Part shown: piece by piece, positions 18,969-30,701 of the stretch
Position numbering within the stretch: the first letter of the stretch is position 1
How the letters are laid out: every line of letters begins with the position of its first letter
The notes under the pieces: generated by a model
Databases searched by the model: none
Told to the model about the DNA's origin: nothing
What the model saw: the letters and a program-made list of their open reading frames with translations, nothing else
Made by a program: the position numbers and the translations under genes
Assembly: GCA_019745325.1 (NCBI GenBank)
Contig: JAIETK010000022.1
Span: forward strand, 90,246-154,245
Direction: 5' to 3'
DNA length: 64,000 nt
DNA from: Nitrosomonas sp.
GTDB lineage: Bacteria > Pseudomonadota > Gammaproteobacteria > Burkholderiales > Nitrosomonadaceae

Positions 18969-19979
18969 CTAACTGTGATGGTCAATTACGGGTAAACCCA
19001 ATTGTAATAATTCATTCCAGACATCACCTTGGGCAACGCCTTTGATAATACGGTCTATAAGCGCAGCTTGGCAGAGCTTCTGCAATAAAGTTTGCAAACT
19101 GGTGCGTTTGGCGGCGGTTAAGACGGTTTTTTGGCGTTCTCCCCAAATTCTCGCTTTTAGCAATAATTGATCCGGAGATTGGCCGCTGTTAAGTCCTCGG
19201 CGGATAGTGATGAGTTGGCGGATTTGCTCGGTCAAGGTGGCGAGGATCAGCAAAGGAGCGGTTCCTTCGCCTTGTAACCCTGACAGGATACGGTTGTAGC
19301 GCTGGCTATCGCCGGAGATTAAAGCATCCGCTAGTTGATAGACATCGTACCGCGCAACATTCAGCACGACGTCTTTCACTTGATCGAATGACAGTTCGCC
19401 GCTCGGGTAGAGCAAGGCAAGCTTTTGCATTTCCTGATGCGCCGCCAGCAGGTTTCCTTCCAGGCGATCGGCCAGAAACTGCAACGTTGCCGGAGTTGTT
19501 TTCTGGTGTTGTCCGGCAAGCCGCTGACTAAGCCATTCCGGTAACTGGTTACGATCGATCGGATAAAGCGGGATGAATGCACCGGCAGATTCGAGTGTTT
19601 TAAACCACTTGCTTGCTTGGCCTTGTTTATCGATTCTCGGCAGGGTAACCAGTGTCATGGTATCGGGCGGCAACGCTTTGCAGTAAGCTTCAATCGCTTT
19701 GCTGCCCTCTTTGCCGGGTTTTCCGGACGGAATGCGGATCTCGATGAATTTCCGGTCACCAAATAGTGAGCGGTTATTGCCTGCATTGAGCAGATCGGAC
19801 CAATTAAAGTGCTGATCAACAGTGAAAAGCTCGCGCTCGGTGTAGCCTTGCTGACGCGCGCAGGCACGCACTTGATCCGTGGCTTCCTGGATCAGGAGCG
19901 GTTCATTGCCGGAAAATGTATAGAGCGACGTGGATTGATTCTTCAGGAATTGTGTTAATTGCTCAAACCGAATGCGCAT
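18969..19979 (-). CDS. holA: DNA polymerase III delta subunit
   Basis: A 336-residue clamp-loader subunit that opens the beta clamp. The N-terminal clamp-interacting segment TFSGNEPLLIQEATDQVR, the internal LVTLPRIDKQGQASKWFKTLE and the C-terminal helical collar domain (RGLNSGQSPDQLL..., with LLQKLCQAALIDRIIKG) match HolA. It is the third gene of the leuS-lptE-holA operon, starting 23 bases after lptE, an arrangement conserved across Proteobacteria. Confidence 0.94.
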   Translation of the reverse strand: MRIRFEQLTQFLKNQSTSLYTFSGNEPLLIQEATDQVRACARQQGYTERELFTVDQHFNWSDLLNAGNNRSLFGDRKFIEIRIPSGKPGKEGSKAIEAYCKALPPDTMTLVTLPRIDKQGQASKWFKTLESAGAFIPLYPIDRNQLPEWLSQRLAGQHQKTTPATLQFLADRLEGNLLAAHQEMQKLALLYPSGELSFDQVKDVVLNVARYDVYQLADALISGDSQRYNRILSGLQGEGTAPLLILATLTEQIRQLITIRRGLNSGQSPDQLLLKARIWGERQKTVLTAAKRTSLQTLLQKLCQAALIDRIIKGVAQGDVWNELLQLGLPVIDHHS

Positions 19980-20002
19980 AAAATGCTCTACAGAATAAAC
20001 GG

Positions 20003-20515
20003 TTATTGTGAGCTTTCTGCGGGTGCTTTATAGGCGGATAGCCGCCAGATGATTTGTTGCAATGCATCGCTCTGCATCTCTTTCACGAGTAATCGCTCTT
20101 CACCTTCTTTCGCCAGAATTTGCGCATCCAGGAACGGCAGGATACGGGTCAAAGCAATTTCGGTATTCGGCACAATTTCAATGCCGCGCTGATCCAATAC
20201 CCGGTAAATCACCCGGTAGATCAAGTTAAAGTCACGCACACGCCCGCCGCCCGACAGTGACAGAATCGCCCGTTCGTTGACCGCGCTGATAATGTCCAGT
20301 GTGGCTTCCGCTTCTGTCCGGGTGGTTGCTAATCGGGTTGTCGATGAATTTTTTATGAGACGCTCCATTTCCAATCCGATGGTATGACCATCTGGCGCCA
20401 TGACATACATCGACTTGAACGGCAAAGGCGAAATCTGGCCGCGCAGTTTGAATCCGCAAGCGGTGAGTAAACATAAAACGATCAAACTCATTAATGGCAG
20501 CGTATAAAGTTTCAT
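20003..20515 (-). CDS. lptE: LPS-assembly lipoprotein LptE
   Basis: A 170-residue outer-membrane lipoprotein that plugs LptD and helps insert lipopolysaccharide. The signal peptide ends in the lipobox LTAC, giving a lipidated Cys at residue 20, followed by GFKLRGQ, which is typical of LptE. The gene sits between leuS and holA, its usual place, and starts 18 bases after leuS. Confidence 0.93.
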   Translation of the reverse strand: MKLYTLPLMSLIVLCLLTACGFKLRGQISPLPFKSMYVMAPDGHTIGLEMERLIKNSSTTRLATTRTEAEATLDIISAVNERAILSLSGGGRVRDFNLIYRVIYRVLDQRGIEIVPNTEIALTRILPFLDAQILAKEGEERLLVKEMQSDALQQIIWRLSAYKAPAESSQ

Positions 20516-20533
20516 GGGCTAAGAAAATCGGGA

Positions 20534-23164
<2,631 letters not shown>

Positions 23165-23224
23165 TTATACTGCTATCCGGCGCGCTTAGTCTCTTTCAAT
23201 CCGACATCCACATAAAAAAGAATC

Positions 23225-24136
23225 ATGAGAATTCATCCGTTACAGCGGAGCTTTTTTTGCTGTTTTGTTATGATCGGCTGGCTTTCTATGCATATCGGTT
23301 CATACGCCGATACCGCAGCACTGGTGAGCAGCAATCAGGGTATTGGCGCATTGGGGCGGATCGAGCCACGTTCCCGGGTCATTAAAATATCCCACAACGC
23401 CGGGCCGGAAGGAGCTCAGGTGCGGCAATTACTGGTTCAAGAAGGCGATCTGGTTAATTCCGGCGACAAACTGGCAATCCTCACGGATCATGCAAAAAGA
23501 AAAGCGGAAGTCGAGGCTGCCAGGACTTTTGTGACGGTTCTTGAAGCACAATTGAAAGCGGAACGGCACTCGCTGGCTTTCAACCAGAGAGAGTTTCAAC
23601 GCTACCAATCCTTGCAACAAGATGCCGCCGCCAGTGAATCGCAAGCCGACAGCAAACGGTTGGCACTGCAGCAATCGGAAACCACGATTCAACGCTTGTC
23701 CGCTGAGATCGCCAACGCCCGCTTCAAACAAAAAATCGCCGAAGCCGAACTGGAAAATACTTTTATTCATGCACCGATTGCCGGTACTGTTTTGAAAATT
23801 CTGACGCGCCCCGGCGAGCGTATTAAAGATAGCGGTTTGCTGGAAATGGCGGATTTATCGCAACTGGATGCGGTTGCGGAAGTCTACGAAGCGGATTTGC
23901 TGCAAATTAAACCGGAACAGCAGGCCTTGATCAGCGCGACCGGTTTGTCGCGGGCTTATCGGGCACAGGTCAGGGAAATCGGTTTTCAAGTAAAGAAAAA
24001 CGATTTAAACGATACCGATCCTTTGGCGGATATCGACAACCGTATCGTGGAAGTGCGCTTGACGCTAGAAGCGGACGCAGTTGGGGTGCTGCGGCATCAG
24101 ATTTTCCGTCAAGTCAGAATACGTTTCGTGCCATGA
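23225..24136 (+). CDS. DevB/HlyD-type membrane fusion protein
   Basis: A 303-residue periplasmic adaptor. An N-terminal signal/anchor is followed by a first half-lipoyl segment (GRIEPRSRVIKISHNAGPEGAQVRQLLVQEGDLV), a long coiled-coil hairpin at about 85-180 (KAEVEAARTFVTVLEAQ... to ...ANARFKQKIAEAELE) and the second half-lipoyl segment FIHAPIAGTVLKI. This is the DevB-type adaptor that links an inner-membrane ABC transporter to a TolC-like outer-membrane channel. The next gene overlaps its stop by four bases (ATGA) and encodes the cognate DevC permease. Confidence 0.9.
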   Translation: MRIHPLQRSFFCCFVMIGWLSMHIGSYADTAALVSSNQGIGALGRIEPRSRVIKISHNAGPEGAQVRQLLVQEGDLVNSGDKLAILTDHAKRKAEVEAARTFVTVLEAQLKAERHSLAFNQREFQRYQSLQQDAAASESQADSKRLALQQSETTIQRLSAEIANARFKQKIAEAELENTFIHAPIAGTVLKILTRPGERIKDSGLLEMADLSQLDAVAEVYEADLLQIKPEQQALISATGLSRAYRAQVREIGFQVKKNDLNDTDPLADIDNRIVEVRLTLEADAVGVLRHQIFRQVRIRFVP

Positions 24137-25302
24137 ATTTCGCTAGCTGGTGCTATTTTCCGGCGCGTTTGGCATGGCGGCAATTGGTGTTTGACCGCAC
24201 CAAGCTGGCCGCCGCGATTTTCGGTGTAATGTTCGCGTGCGTGCTGGTGTTCATGCAATTGGGCTTCAGGGATTCCTTGTACGATAGTGCGATCTCCGCG
24301 CCGTTGCGATTAACCGGTGATTTGTTTTTGATGCACAAGCAAACTGAAGCGATGTGGCGTCCGGTCAAATTTCCGCGTCGTGAATTGATGCGAGTGCTGG
24401 GGCATCCGGCGGTGGCCGAGGTCACGCCGGTATATTTAGCGCTGGCGTCATTTAAGAATATCGAGACTCAGGTGAAGCGAACGCTGATGGTCTATGGTTT
24501 TGATCCTGATGCGGAGATATTCGATATCGCCGGTATCCGCGATCACCGCATTGATATGCGGATCAAGGATACGATTTTGTTCGATGAATATTCCCGCCCG
24601 GAATTCGGACCGATGCGGCAATTGCTGGAAACGGGCCGGGTTACGACCGAAGTCAACGATTACAAAGTCAGCGTTGCCGGGGTATTTCGTCTAGGCGTAT
24701 CTTTTGCGGCTGACGGTAATATCGTTACCAGCGATCTCAATTTCATGCGCATTTTTCCCAATCGCAATCATCATGCGATCGACCTGGGCGTGATCAAGCT
24801 GCATTCCGGAGCACCGATTGCGCAAGTGCAAATGGAGTTCAGCCGTCAACTGAACGAATTTGTTGATATTTTTACCTACGAAGAGTTGTTGAAACATGAA
24901 AAGGATTACTGGGCGAATATGGCGCCGATCGGATTCATTTTCGGCTTCGGCACGATCATGGGATTGGTGGTCGGTCTTGTCATTGTCTATCAGATTCTGT
25001 TTACCGACATTGCCAATCTGCGCTATGAATTCGCCACACTGAAAGCGATGGGATACGAGCATGGCTATTTTATCCGGGTGGTATTTGCCTCGGCGTTTTT
25101 TCTGGCAGTGCTCGGATTCGTTCCCGGCCTTATTTTGTCGACGGCTTTATATCATCTCGCTGAATCGCAGATTTTCATGCCGATGCCGATGACTTTCAGC
25201 AAGCTCGGCACGGTGTTTTTGTTTATTCTTTCCATGTGCACCATAGCCGGGTTGCTGGCTATCCGCAAACTAAAAGCCGCCGATCCGGCGGATATGTTCT
25301 GA
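24133..25302 (+). CDS. DevC-type ABC exporter permease
   Basis: A 389-residue FtsX/MacB-like permease with one transmembrane helix near residue 30 (AAAIFGVMFACVLVFMQLG), a large periplasmic domain and three C-terminal helices from about 255. The block MQLGFRDSLYDSA and the pattern of the C-terminal helices fit the DevC family. In cyanobacteria DevBCA exports heterocyst glycolipids. Here the substrate is unknown. The start overlaps the DevB stop and the stop overlaps the DevA start by one base, so the three are translated together. Confidence 0.9.
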   Translation: MNFASWCYFPARLAWRQLVFDRTKLAAAIFGVMFACVLVFMQLGFRDSLYDSAISAPLRLTGDLFLMHKQTEAMWRPVKFPRRELMRVLGHPAVAEVTPVYLALASFKNIETQVKRTLMVYGFDPDAEIFDIAGIRDHRIDMRIKDTILFDEYSRPEFGPMRQLLETGRVTTEVNDYKVSVAGVFRLGVSFAADGNIVTSDLNFMRIFPNRNHHAIDLGVIKLHSGAPIAQVQMEFSRQLNEFVDIFTYEELLKHEKDYWANMAPIGFIFGFGTIMGLVVGLVIVYQILFTDIANLRYEFATLKAMGYEHGYFIRVVFASAFFLAVLGFVPGLILSTALYHLAESQIFMPMPMTFSKLGTVFLFILSMCTIAGLLAIRKLKAADPADMF

Positions 25303-25979
25303 TGGCGGGGATTATCGACGTGCAGCATCTCAACTTCAGCTTTGGCAGCGGTGAGATCGAGCGTCCGGTTTTAAAGGATGTCACGCTGTCGATTGACAAG
25401 GGTGAAATCGTGCTGATGACCGGGCCGTCCGGTTCCGGGAAAACGACGTTTTTGACCATCGTCGGCGGTTTGCGCCAAGCCTGCCATGGCAGTGTGCACG
25501 TGCTGGATCAGCAACTGGTTGGTAGCACCGAGCCGGTCAGAATCAAGATCCGGCAGCAGACCGGTTATATTTTTCAGCAACATAACCTGCTCAAGGCATT
25601 GACTGCATTGCAAAATGTCAGCATGGCCCTGGAAATGCACGACGCCATGACGGAACAGCAGCGGCTTGAACAAGCAGTAGCGATGCTGGATGCCGTGGGG
25701 CTGGGCGACCGGATGGACTATCGGCCCGAACAACTTTCCGGCGGACAGCGCCAGCGGGTTTCGATTGCCAGAGCGTTGGTCGGGCAACCCAAAATCGTTT
25801 TGGCCGATGAACCGACAGCTTCGCTGGATAAGCAGAGCGGCTACGAAGCTGTCGGAATTTTAAAAAAATTAGCTAAAGAATCGGGCACTACCATTTTGCT
25901 GGTTACGCATGACTACCGCATTCTGGATATCGCTGATCGTGTTGTGGAACTGGAAGACGGCGTGATTCGAAATGCGTGA
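25302..25979 (+). CDS. DevA-type ABC exporter ATP-binding protein
   Basis: A 225-residue LolD/MacB-type ATPase with intact motifs: Walker A GPSGSGKTTFL, the Q-loop in GYIFQQHNLL, signature LSGGQRQRV, Walker B IVLADEPTASLD and the H-loop in LLVTHDYRI. I start at the ATG at 25302, which overlaps the DevC stop (TGATG). A further in-frame ATG at 25236 would lie inside the devC frame and adds a non-homologous leader. Together with the two preceding genes it forms a complete DevBCA tripartite exporter apart from the outer-membrane channel. Confidence 0.93.
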   Translation: MAGIIDVQHLNFSFGSGEIERPVLKDVTLSIDKGEIVLMTGPSGSGKTTFLTIVGGLRQACHGSVHVLDQQLVGSTEPVRIKIRQQTGYIFQQHNLLKALTALQNVSMALEMHDAMTEQQRLEQAVAMLDAVGLGDRMDYRPEQLSGGQRQRVSIARALVGQPKIVLADEPTASLDKQSGYEAVGILKKLAKESGTTILLVTHDYRILDIADRVVELEDGVIRNA

Positions 25980-26052
25980 TGGCGCATGGTGCGTGCTATA
26001 AGAACATTACTTGTCTTATGGCAATCGCCAGCAAAAGCTTGCAGCAGCCTTA

Positions 26053-26259
26053 TTAATCTAGGCGAAAACCGATTTTCAGTTTTACCTGGAAGTGCGCGAC
26101 TTTGGCATCAACAATATGACCGCGGGTTTCCACAACCTCAAACCAATCCAGGTTATGCAAGCTTTGCCCGGCTTTTGCAATGGCTTGATGAATAGCGTCG
26201 TCACTGCTTTTCGTCGATGAGCCGACAATTTCAATCACTTTATAAACATGATCGCTCAT
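26053..26259 (-). CDS. dodecin (flavin-binding protein)
   Basis: A 68-residue protein of the dodecin family, which forms hollow dodecamers that bind and buffer flavins. SDHVYKVIEIVGSS near the N-terminus, the helix with SSDDAIHQAIAKAG, and the strand LDWFEVVETRGHI, whose Trp stacks on flavin, match the family at full length. It is a single gene convergent with the DevBCA operon and divergent from the M48 protease gene. Confidence 0.93.
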   Translation of the reverse strand: MSDHVYKVIEIVGSSTKSSDDAIHQAIAKAGQSLHNLDWFEVVETRGHIVDAKVAHFQVKLKIGFRLD

Positions 26260-26337
26260 TTTGAAATTCCCCTTTTATGTTGTTGGAAAAAACGTTATAT
26301 CATATTTCCGGCGATTATTTTAATGGAGCAGTTTGTT

Positions 26338-27123
26338 ATGAAGTTCAGATTGGTTGTTGTTTTGTTGATATTAGTTACTTTATGCGGTTGCGCCACGACC
26401 CCTACCGGACGAAGCCAATTGGCATTCATGCCGGATGATGAGCTGGACGCCATGGGATTACAAGCATTTACCGAAATGAAGAATGAAAAACCGATGAGTC
26501 AGGATACGCGCGAGAATCGGTTTGTGCGTTGCATTACCGACGCCATTACGCGTGAAACCGGCGGTGAGTGGGAAGTTGCGGTATTCGAGGATAAGTCATT
26601 GAATGCATTTGCATTGCCCGGCAAGAAAATCGGCGTTCATACCGGTTTGATCGATCTGGCGGACAACCAGGATCAGCTTGCAGCCGTTATAGGGCATGAG
26701 ATCGGTCATGTATTGGCGAAGCACAGTAACGAACGGATGTCACAGAAACTGGGCGCGCAAATCGGCATGTCCGTGATTGCCGCGATTGCTGCGCCGCGTA
26801 CGCCGATGGGCCAAACCGCCATGGGGTTGCTCGGTGTCGGTACGCAGTATGGCGTATTGATGCCGTTTAGCCGCTTGCATGAAAGCGAAGCTGATGCGAT
26901 CGGGATCGAATTGATGGCGAAAGCCGGGTTCAATCCGGCTGAGAGCATTACGCTCTGGCAGAAAATGGCGCAAGCCAGTCAAGGTTCGCAACCGGCTGAA
27001 TTTTTATCGACGCATCCGTCGCACGATACCCGGATCGATGATCTCCAGGAACTAATGCCCAAAGCCACGGCATTGATGCAGCAGGCCCGCGCCGCCGGGA
27101 AAAAACCGGATTGCGAGAAATAG
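26338..27123 (+). CDS. M48-family lipoprotein metallopeptidase (LoiP/YcaL-like)
   Basis: A 261-residue zinc protease anchored in the envelope. The signal peptide ends in LCGC, a lipobox. The catalytic motif is HEIGHVLAKH near residue 118, and the third zinc ligand Glu is in HESEADAIGIELM. The start at 26338 follows GGAG with nine bases of spacing. Upstream in-frame starts would put a charged stretch before the signal peptide. Relatives (LoiP, BepA) take part in outer-membrane protein quality control. It is convergent with the VOC protein gene. Confidence 0.92.
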   Translation: MKFRLVVVLLILVTLCGCATTPTGRSQLAFMPDDELDAMGLQAFTEMKNEKPMSQDTRENRFVRCITDAITRETGGEWEVAVFEDKSLNAFALPGKKIGVHTGLIDLADNQDQLAAVIGHEIGHVLAKHSNERMSQKLGAQIGMSVIAAIAAPRTPMGQTAMGLLGVGTQYGVLMPFSRLHESEADAIGIELMAKAGFNPAESITLWQKMAQASQGSQPAEFLSTHPSHDTRIDDLQELMPKATALMQQARAAGKKPDCEK

Positions 27124-27127
27124 CGGG

Positions 27128-27514
27128 TTATTGTTCCGGCGCCGGTTCGTGTGCCGGAAAATCCAGTTCGACCTTAGCACCGTCCGGATCATGGCAGAAT
27201 AACTGCCATATCTCCAATCCTTGCAAGCGCTTTAATTCATAAGCGACACCGCATTGCTTAAGCCTATCGACAGTTGCTTGTAAACCGGAAGCGGTAAAAG
27301 CCATGTGATCGATGACACCGGCCGCATCGGCCGGTATCGGCTTGCCCGCCATGATATGCAACACGGCCTGATCGCCTGCGTAGAGCCAGGCGCCCGGAAA
27401 CGTAAACGGTGGCCGGTAGCCTTCTGATAGGCCTAAGATGTTGATATAGAAATCTTTGCTGCTTTCAAGGTTGCTGCTTAAAACCGTGAAGTGATTCATT
27501 CCGAGAATCTTCAT
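27128..27514 (-). CDS. VOC/glyoxalase-superfamily protein
   Basis: A 128-residue protein with two beta-alpha-beta-beta-beta modules. Possible metal ligands are His in MNHFTVL, the His of AVLHIMAG or VIDHMAF, and Glu in KVELDFP. The closing strand DPDGAKVELDFP is typical of lactoylglutathione lyase-like and dioxygenase-like VOC proteins. The substrate cannot be assigned. I start at the ATG at 27514, seven to eight bases after an excellent AGGAGG site. An ATG at 27532 would include the ribosome site itself in the coding region. It ends four bases from the convergent M48 gene. Confidence 0.85.
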   Translation of the reverse strand: MKILGMNHFTVLSSNLESSKDFYINILGLSEGYRPPFTFPGAWLYAGDQAVLHIMAGKPIPADAAGVIDHMAFTASGLQATVDRLKQCGVAYELKRLQGLEIWQLFCHDPDGAKVELDFPAHEPAPEQ

Positions 27515-27532
27515 TTTATTGTCCTCCTGCAT

Positions 27533-27859
27533 TATGCCAGCTCCTTTCCAGAACGAAGCTGAGTCTCTTCATACTCTTATTCCTACAAATATAATGGGTT
27601 TTTCTTTTTTTATTCGATACTTGGATTTTTTCCATCATCGCTAGAATAGTAGAGACGGAACATTTTTATCATCGGTTGATACTGCTCGGAAACTGCGTTA
27701 GCCAGTTGATGAAACAATATTTTATCAGCATTGTTTTTTATGCGGCCATTTCTTTGATGCGGCTATCAATGTCAAAGAATCAATTAAAGAAAATATTTCT
27801 TTTATCCGTAAGAAAAATCTTACCTGTTATTTGAATCGGTAAATACCTGAATAATCATC
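27533..27859. other. AT-rich region upstream of the VOC gene and MITE copy 2
   Basis: No convincing gene. Two small inverted repeats are visible near 27790-27825: AAAGAAA/TTTCTTT with a 3-base centre, and GTAAGA/TCTTAC with an AAAA loop. They may belong to a promoter for the cheW-MCP pair or be chance in an AT-rich stretch. I could not find a clear sigma-28 type motaxis promoter. Confidence 0.5.
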
Positions 27860-28008
27860 TAGGAAAGCGCTGATTAATTCAGCGAACGTGATGAAGGGCG
27901 AGGCGCACGGAACGCAACAACCGAGACCTATCAATCTGATAGGCGAGGGATTGAGTACCGCGCAACGAAGCAATTCGCTCGTGCAGTCAATTAATCAGCA
28001 CTTCCCTA
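27860..28008. repeat. MITE-like dispersed repeat, copy 2 (most complete)
   Basis: A 149-bp non-coding element with terminal inverted repeats. The left end TAGGAAAGCGCTGATTAATT and the reverse complement of the right end TAGGGAAGTGCTGATTAATT agree at 18 of 20 positions, and both start with TA. A central perfect hairpin, CCTATCA-ATC-TGATAGG, lies at 27927-27943. The interior carries no coding potential, so it would depend on a transposase made elsewhere. It lies 38 bases before the cheW start. Confidence 0.85.
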
Positions 28009-28046
28009 ATCAAAAATCAGCAATGTAACTAGAAGGAGTGGAAAAC

Positions 28047-28559
28047 ATGTTACAGGAGCAGACGACCTCTGCAGCAAGCGGGTCACCGCAGCCACAGATC
28101 AGCAGCATTACCAATGAGTTCCTGACCTTTCGCTTGGGGAACGAGGAATACGGGATTGAAATCCTAAAAGTGCAGGAAATTCGCGGCTATGAAGCGATCA
28201 CGCAAATTGCCAATGCGCCCGACTTCATCAAAGGTGTGGTGAATTTAAGGGGCATCATTGTGCCGATCATCGATATGCGGATTAAATTTTGCTTGGGCAG
28301 CGTCGAATACGATCAATTCACCGTCGTGATTATTCTCAATGTAGCAGGGCGGGTGATGGGGATCGTGGTGGATGGCGTATCCGACGTGATCAGTTTGGAG
28401 TCTGAGCAGATTCGCCCAACGCCGGAACTAGGTTCGGTGATTGATACCGAATATATCATGGGTCTTGGGACGATTGATGATCGAATGTTGATCATGATTG
28501 ATATCGAGAAGCTGATGAGCAGTCACGATATGGGATTGATTGAACCCAGCATCAACTAG
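28047..28559 (+). CDS. cheW: chemotaxis coupling protein CheW
   Basis: A 170-residue CheW that bridges chemoreceptors and the CheA kinase. After a short Ser/Gln-rich N-terminus come the conserved strands [51 protein letters not shown] (the NLRG motif) and [10 protein letters not shown]. The ATG at 28047 follows AAGGAG with eight bases of spacing; a GTG nine bases upstream lies within the ribosome site. It is directly followed by a chemoreceptor gene, but no cheA, cheY or cheR is in the window. Confidence 0.95.
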   Translation: MLQEQTTSAASGSPQPQISSITNEFLTFRLGNEEYGIEILKVQEIRGYEAITQIANAPDFIKGVVNLRGIIVPIIDMRIKFCLGSVEYDQFTVVIILNVAGRVMGIVVDGVSDVISLESEQIRPTPELGSVIDTEYIMGLGTIDDRMLIMIDIEKLMSSHDMGLIEPSIN

Positions 28560-28597
28560 CAGGACGGTTTTTTAGGAAAAATTCATAGGAGGTTGGA

Positions 28598-30322
28598 ATG
28601 TTCACAGAAACGACAATTAAGTTTCGTTTAAATTTAGTATTGATCATGATGGCAATGTTGCTAGTGAGTACCGGTACCATTGGTTTGTATGGTTTTAATC
28701 AGGGCAATGACAGGCTGGAAACGGTCTACGAGGATCGCTTGATTACTACCGGACAACTAAGCTCGATTCTGGATGTTTGGTATCAAGTCCGGGAAAATAC
28801 CAGAAATGCGGTTGAGTCGAATAATGTTGCGACAGCCAAAACGCTGGGAGACGATGCGAACCGCTTGGTCAAGCAAAATGAAGGCGTGTGGGCAAAATAT
28901 CTTGCAACGTACTTAACGCCTGAAGAAGAGGCGTTGACCAAAACCAAGGGTGAGCAGCACGTGCAGTATGTGAGTTCAATGAATCGCACGATTCAGTTAG
29001 CGTCGTCCGGGGAGTTTGAAGCTGCGGCACGGAATCTGGCTGCCGATACCGTACCGAAGTTTGCTGCTTTGCGCGATACGGTTTTTGCCTTGCTGGATTT
29101 GCAAAGTAAAATTGCCGAGCAGGAATATGCGCAAGCTCAAACCGATTTTCAGACTATTTTCATGATTTTATCCGCGATCATGATCGTCAGTATCGTGGCG
29201 GCAGCCGTGTTCGGCATGTTGCTATTAAAGTCGATCGTTGACCCGCTGAATGAAGCCATAGAGATTGCTCATAAAGTCGCGTCGGGAGACCTCACTTCGA
29301 ATATAACGGTGGGGTCAACCAAGTCGTCGACCGGGAGATTACTGCAAGCATTAAAAGAGATGAACGATAGCTTGATAGACCTGGTCGGAAAAGTGCGTTC
29401 GAGCACGGATCAAATTACCACGGCATCGGGAGAGATTGCATCGGGCAACTCGGATCTGAGTCAGCGCACCGAAGAACAAGCGTCAAGCCTGGAAGAAACC
29501 GCATCCAGCATGGAAGAATTGACCTCAACCGTCAGACAAAATGCCGATAATGCACGCCAAGCGAATCAACTGGCGGCAGGCGCATCGGAAGTTGCAGTCA
29601 AGGGAGGTGCGGTAGTGGGGCAAGTGGTGCAAACCATGAGTTCGATCAATGAGAGTTCCAAGAAGATTGTCGACATCATCAGCGTTATCGACGGGATCGC
29701 ATTTCAAACCAACATTCTGGCATTGAACGCAGCGGTCGAAGCGGCCCGGGCCGGAGAGCAAGGCCGCGGCTTTGCGGTGGTGGCGACGGAAGTAAGAACC
29801 CTGGCGCAACGTTCAGCAGCGGCGGCAAAAGAGATCAAAGAGCTGATCAGCGACTCGGTGGCGAAAGTGGAAGACGGTACCCGTCTGGTCGACGAAGCAG
29901 GTGCGACGATGGATGAGATCGTGAGCGCGGTGAAACGCGTGACCGATATCATGAGCGAAATTTCCGCGGCATCGCAAGAACAAAGCTCGGGAATCGAACA
30001 GGTCAATCAAGCGGTTACGCAGATGGACGAGGTGACGCAACAGAATGCTGCGCTGGTGGAAGAAGCGGCTGCCGCCGCCGAATCAATGCAAGAACAAGCG
30101 CAATCGCTATCGCAAGCGGTCAGCATATTCAGGCTATCAGGTGGTCATGGAGCGGTAACGCCGGTTAAGAGAAGTAATCGTCCGGCAGCGGTCGCCAAAC
30201 TGCCTAGTCGCGGCCCGGCAACGAGAAAAGCGGTGGTAAAATCCAATGCGAGTGTGGCCAGTGAACCGGCGCCCCGCAAAGTTGCAGCCGGTGGCGGCGG
30301 GGGCGACTGGGAAGAATTCTAA
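28598..30322 (+). CDS. methyl-accepting chemotaxis protein
   Basis: A 574-residue receptor with transmembrane helices near residues 10-32 and 188-212, a four-helix-bundle-type periplasmic sensor between them, a HAMP domain ([23 protein letters not shown]), methylation helices ([18 protein letters not shown]) and the invariant tip ([23 protein letters not shown]). After a Pro/Ala/Lys-rich linker it ends in DWEEF, a C-terminal xWxxF pentapeptide of the kind that tethers CheR/CheB in high-abundance receptors. It is cotranscribed with cheW and ends at a strong terminator. The ligand is unknown. Confidence 0.95.
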   Translation: MFTETTIKFRLNLVLIMMAMLLVSTGTIGLYGFNQGNDRLETVYEDRLITTGQLSSILDVWYQVRENTRNAVESNNVATAKTLGDDANRLVKQNEGVWAKYLATYLTPEEEALTKTKGEQHVQYVSSMNRTIQLASSGEFEAAARNLAADTVPKFAALRDTVFALLDLQSKIAEQEYAQAQTDFQTIFMILSAIMIVSIVAAAVFGMLLLKSIVDPLNEAIEIAHKVASGDLTSNITVGSTKSSTGRLLQALKEMNDSLIDLVGKVRSSTDQITTASGEIASGNSDLSQRTEEQASSLEETASSMEELTSTVRQNADNARQANQLAAGASEVAVKGGAVVGQVVQTMSSINESSKKIVDIISVIDGIAFQTNILALNAAVEAARAGEQGRGFAVVATEVRTLAQRSAAAAKEIKELISDSVAKVEDGTRLVDEAGATMDEIVSAVKRVTDIMSEISAASQEQSSGIEQVNQAVTQMDEVTQQNAALVEEAAAAAESMQEQAQSLSQAVSIFRLSGGHGAVTPVKRSNRPAAVAKLPSRGPATRKAVVKSNASVASEPAPRKVAAGGGGGDWEEF

Positions 30323-30353
30323 AGCTTATCCAGTCGTAGTCAGAATAACGAAG

Positions 30354-30384
30354 CACCACCTGGTTTCCAGGTGGTGTTTTTTTT
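30354..30384 (+). terminator. rho-independent terminator of cheW-MCP
   Basis: CACCACCTGG-TTT-CCAGGTGGTG forms a perfect 10-bp stem followed by eight T, 31 bases after the receptor stop. Confidence 0.96.
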
Positions 30385-30493
30385 GGTAGCTGCATGACTG
30401 AAGTTTGTTCCAAGGCGATGTCATAACCCGCTCGTTCGATTTACGGGCTATTCATATAAATCAACATGAAATCATACGGTTGAATAGTTTTTT

Positions 30494-30646
30494 ATGAAAT
30501 CGATGCCGTTGCCGGAGTTAATGCAAAAAGATCTCGACAGTTGCACCGATTGTTACAATAATGAAGGAATCCATCAGAGTAACGCCAAAAAATATTCGAA
30601 TTTTGGATTGTTATTGAATCCGATCCACATCAGCCCCAAACCTTAA
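30494..30646 (+). CDS. possible small open frame of 50 codons
   Basis: In the 317 bases between the terminator and the RND pump gene, an open frame runs from an ATG to TAA and would encode MKSMPLPELMQKDLDSCTDC and a further 30 residues with no family I recognise. There is no good ribosome site. It occupies the place where the pump's membrane fusion protein gene would normally be, but does not resemble one. It is probably not a real gene. Confidence 0.15.
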   Translation: MKSMPLPELMQKDLDSCTDCYNNEGIHQSNAKKYSNFGLLLNPIHISPKP

Positions 30647-30701
30647 TTTGCTATAAATGCTTGAATTTTGCGAGGGGTACTAAAAATACGGTAACAGCGA
30701 C

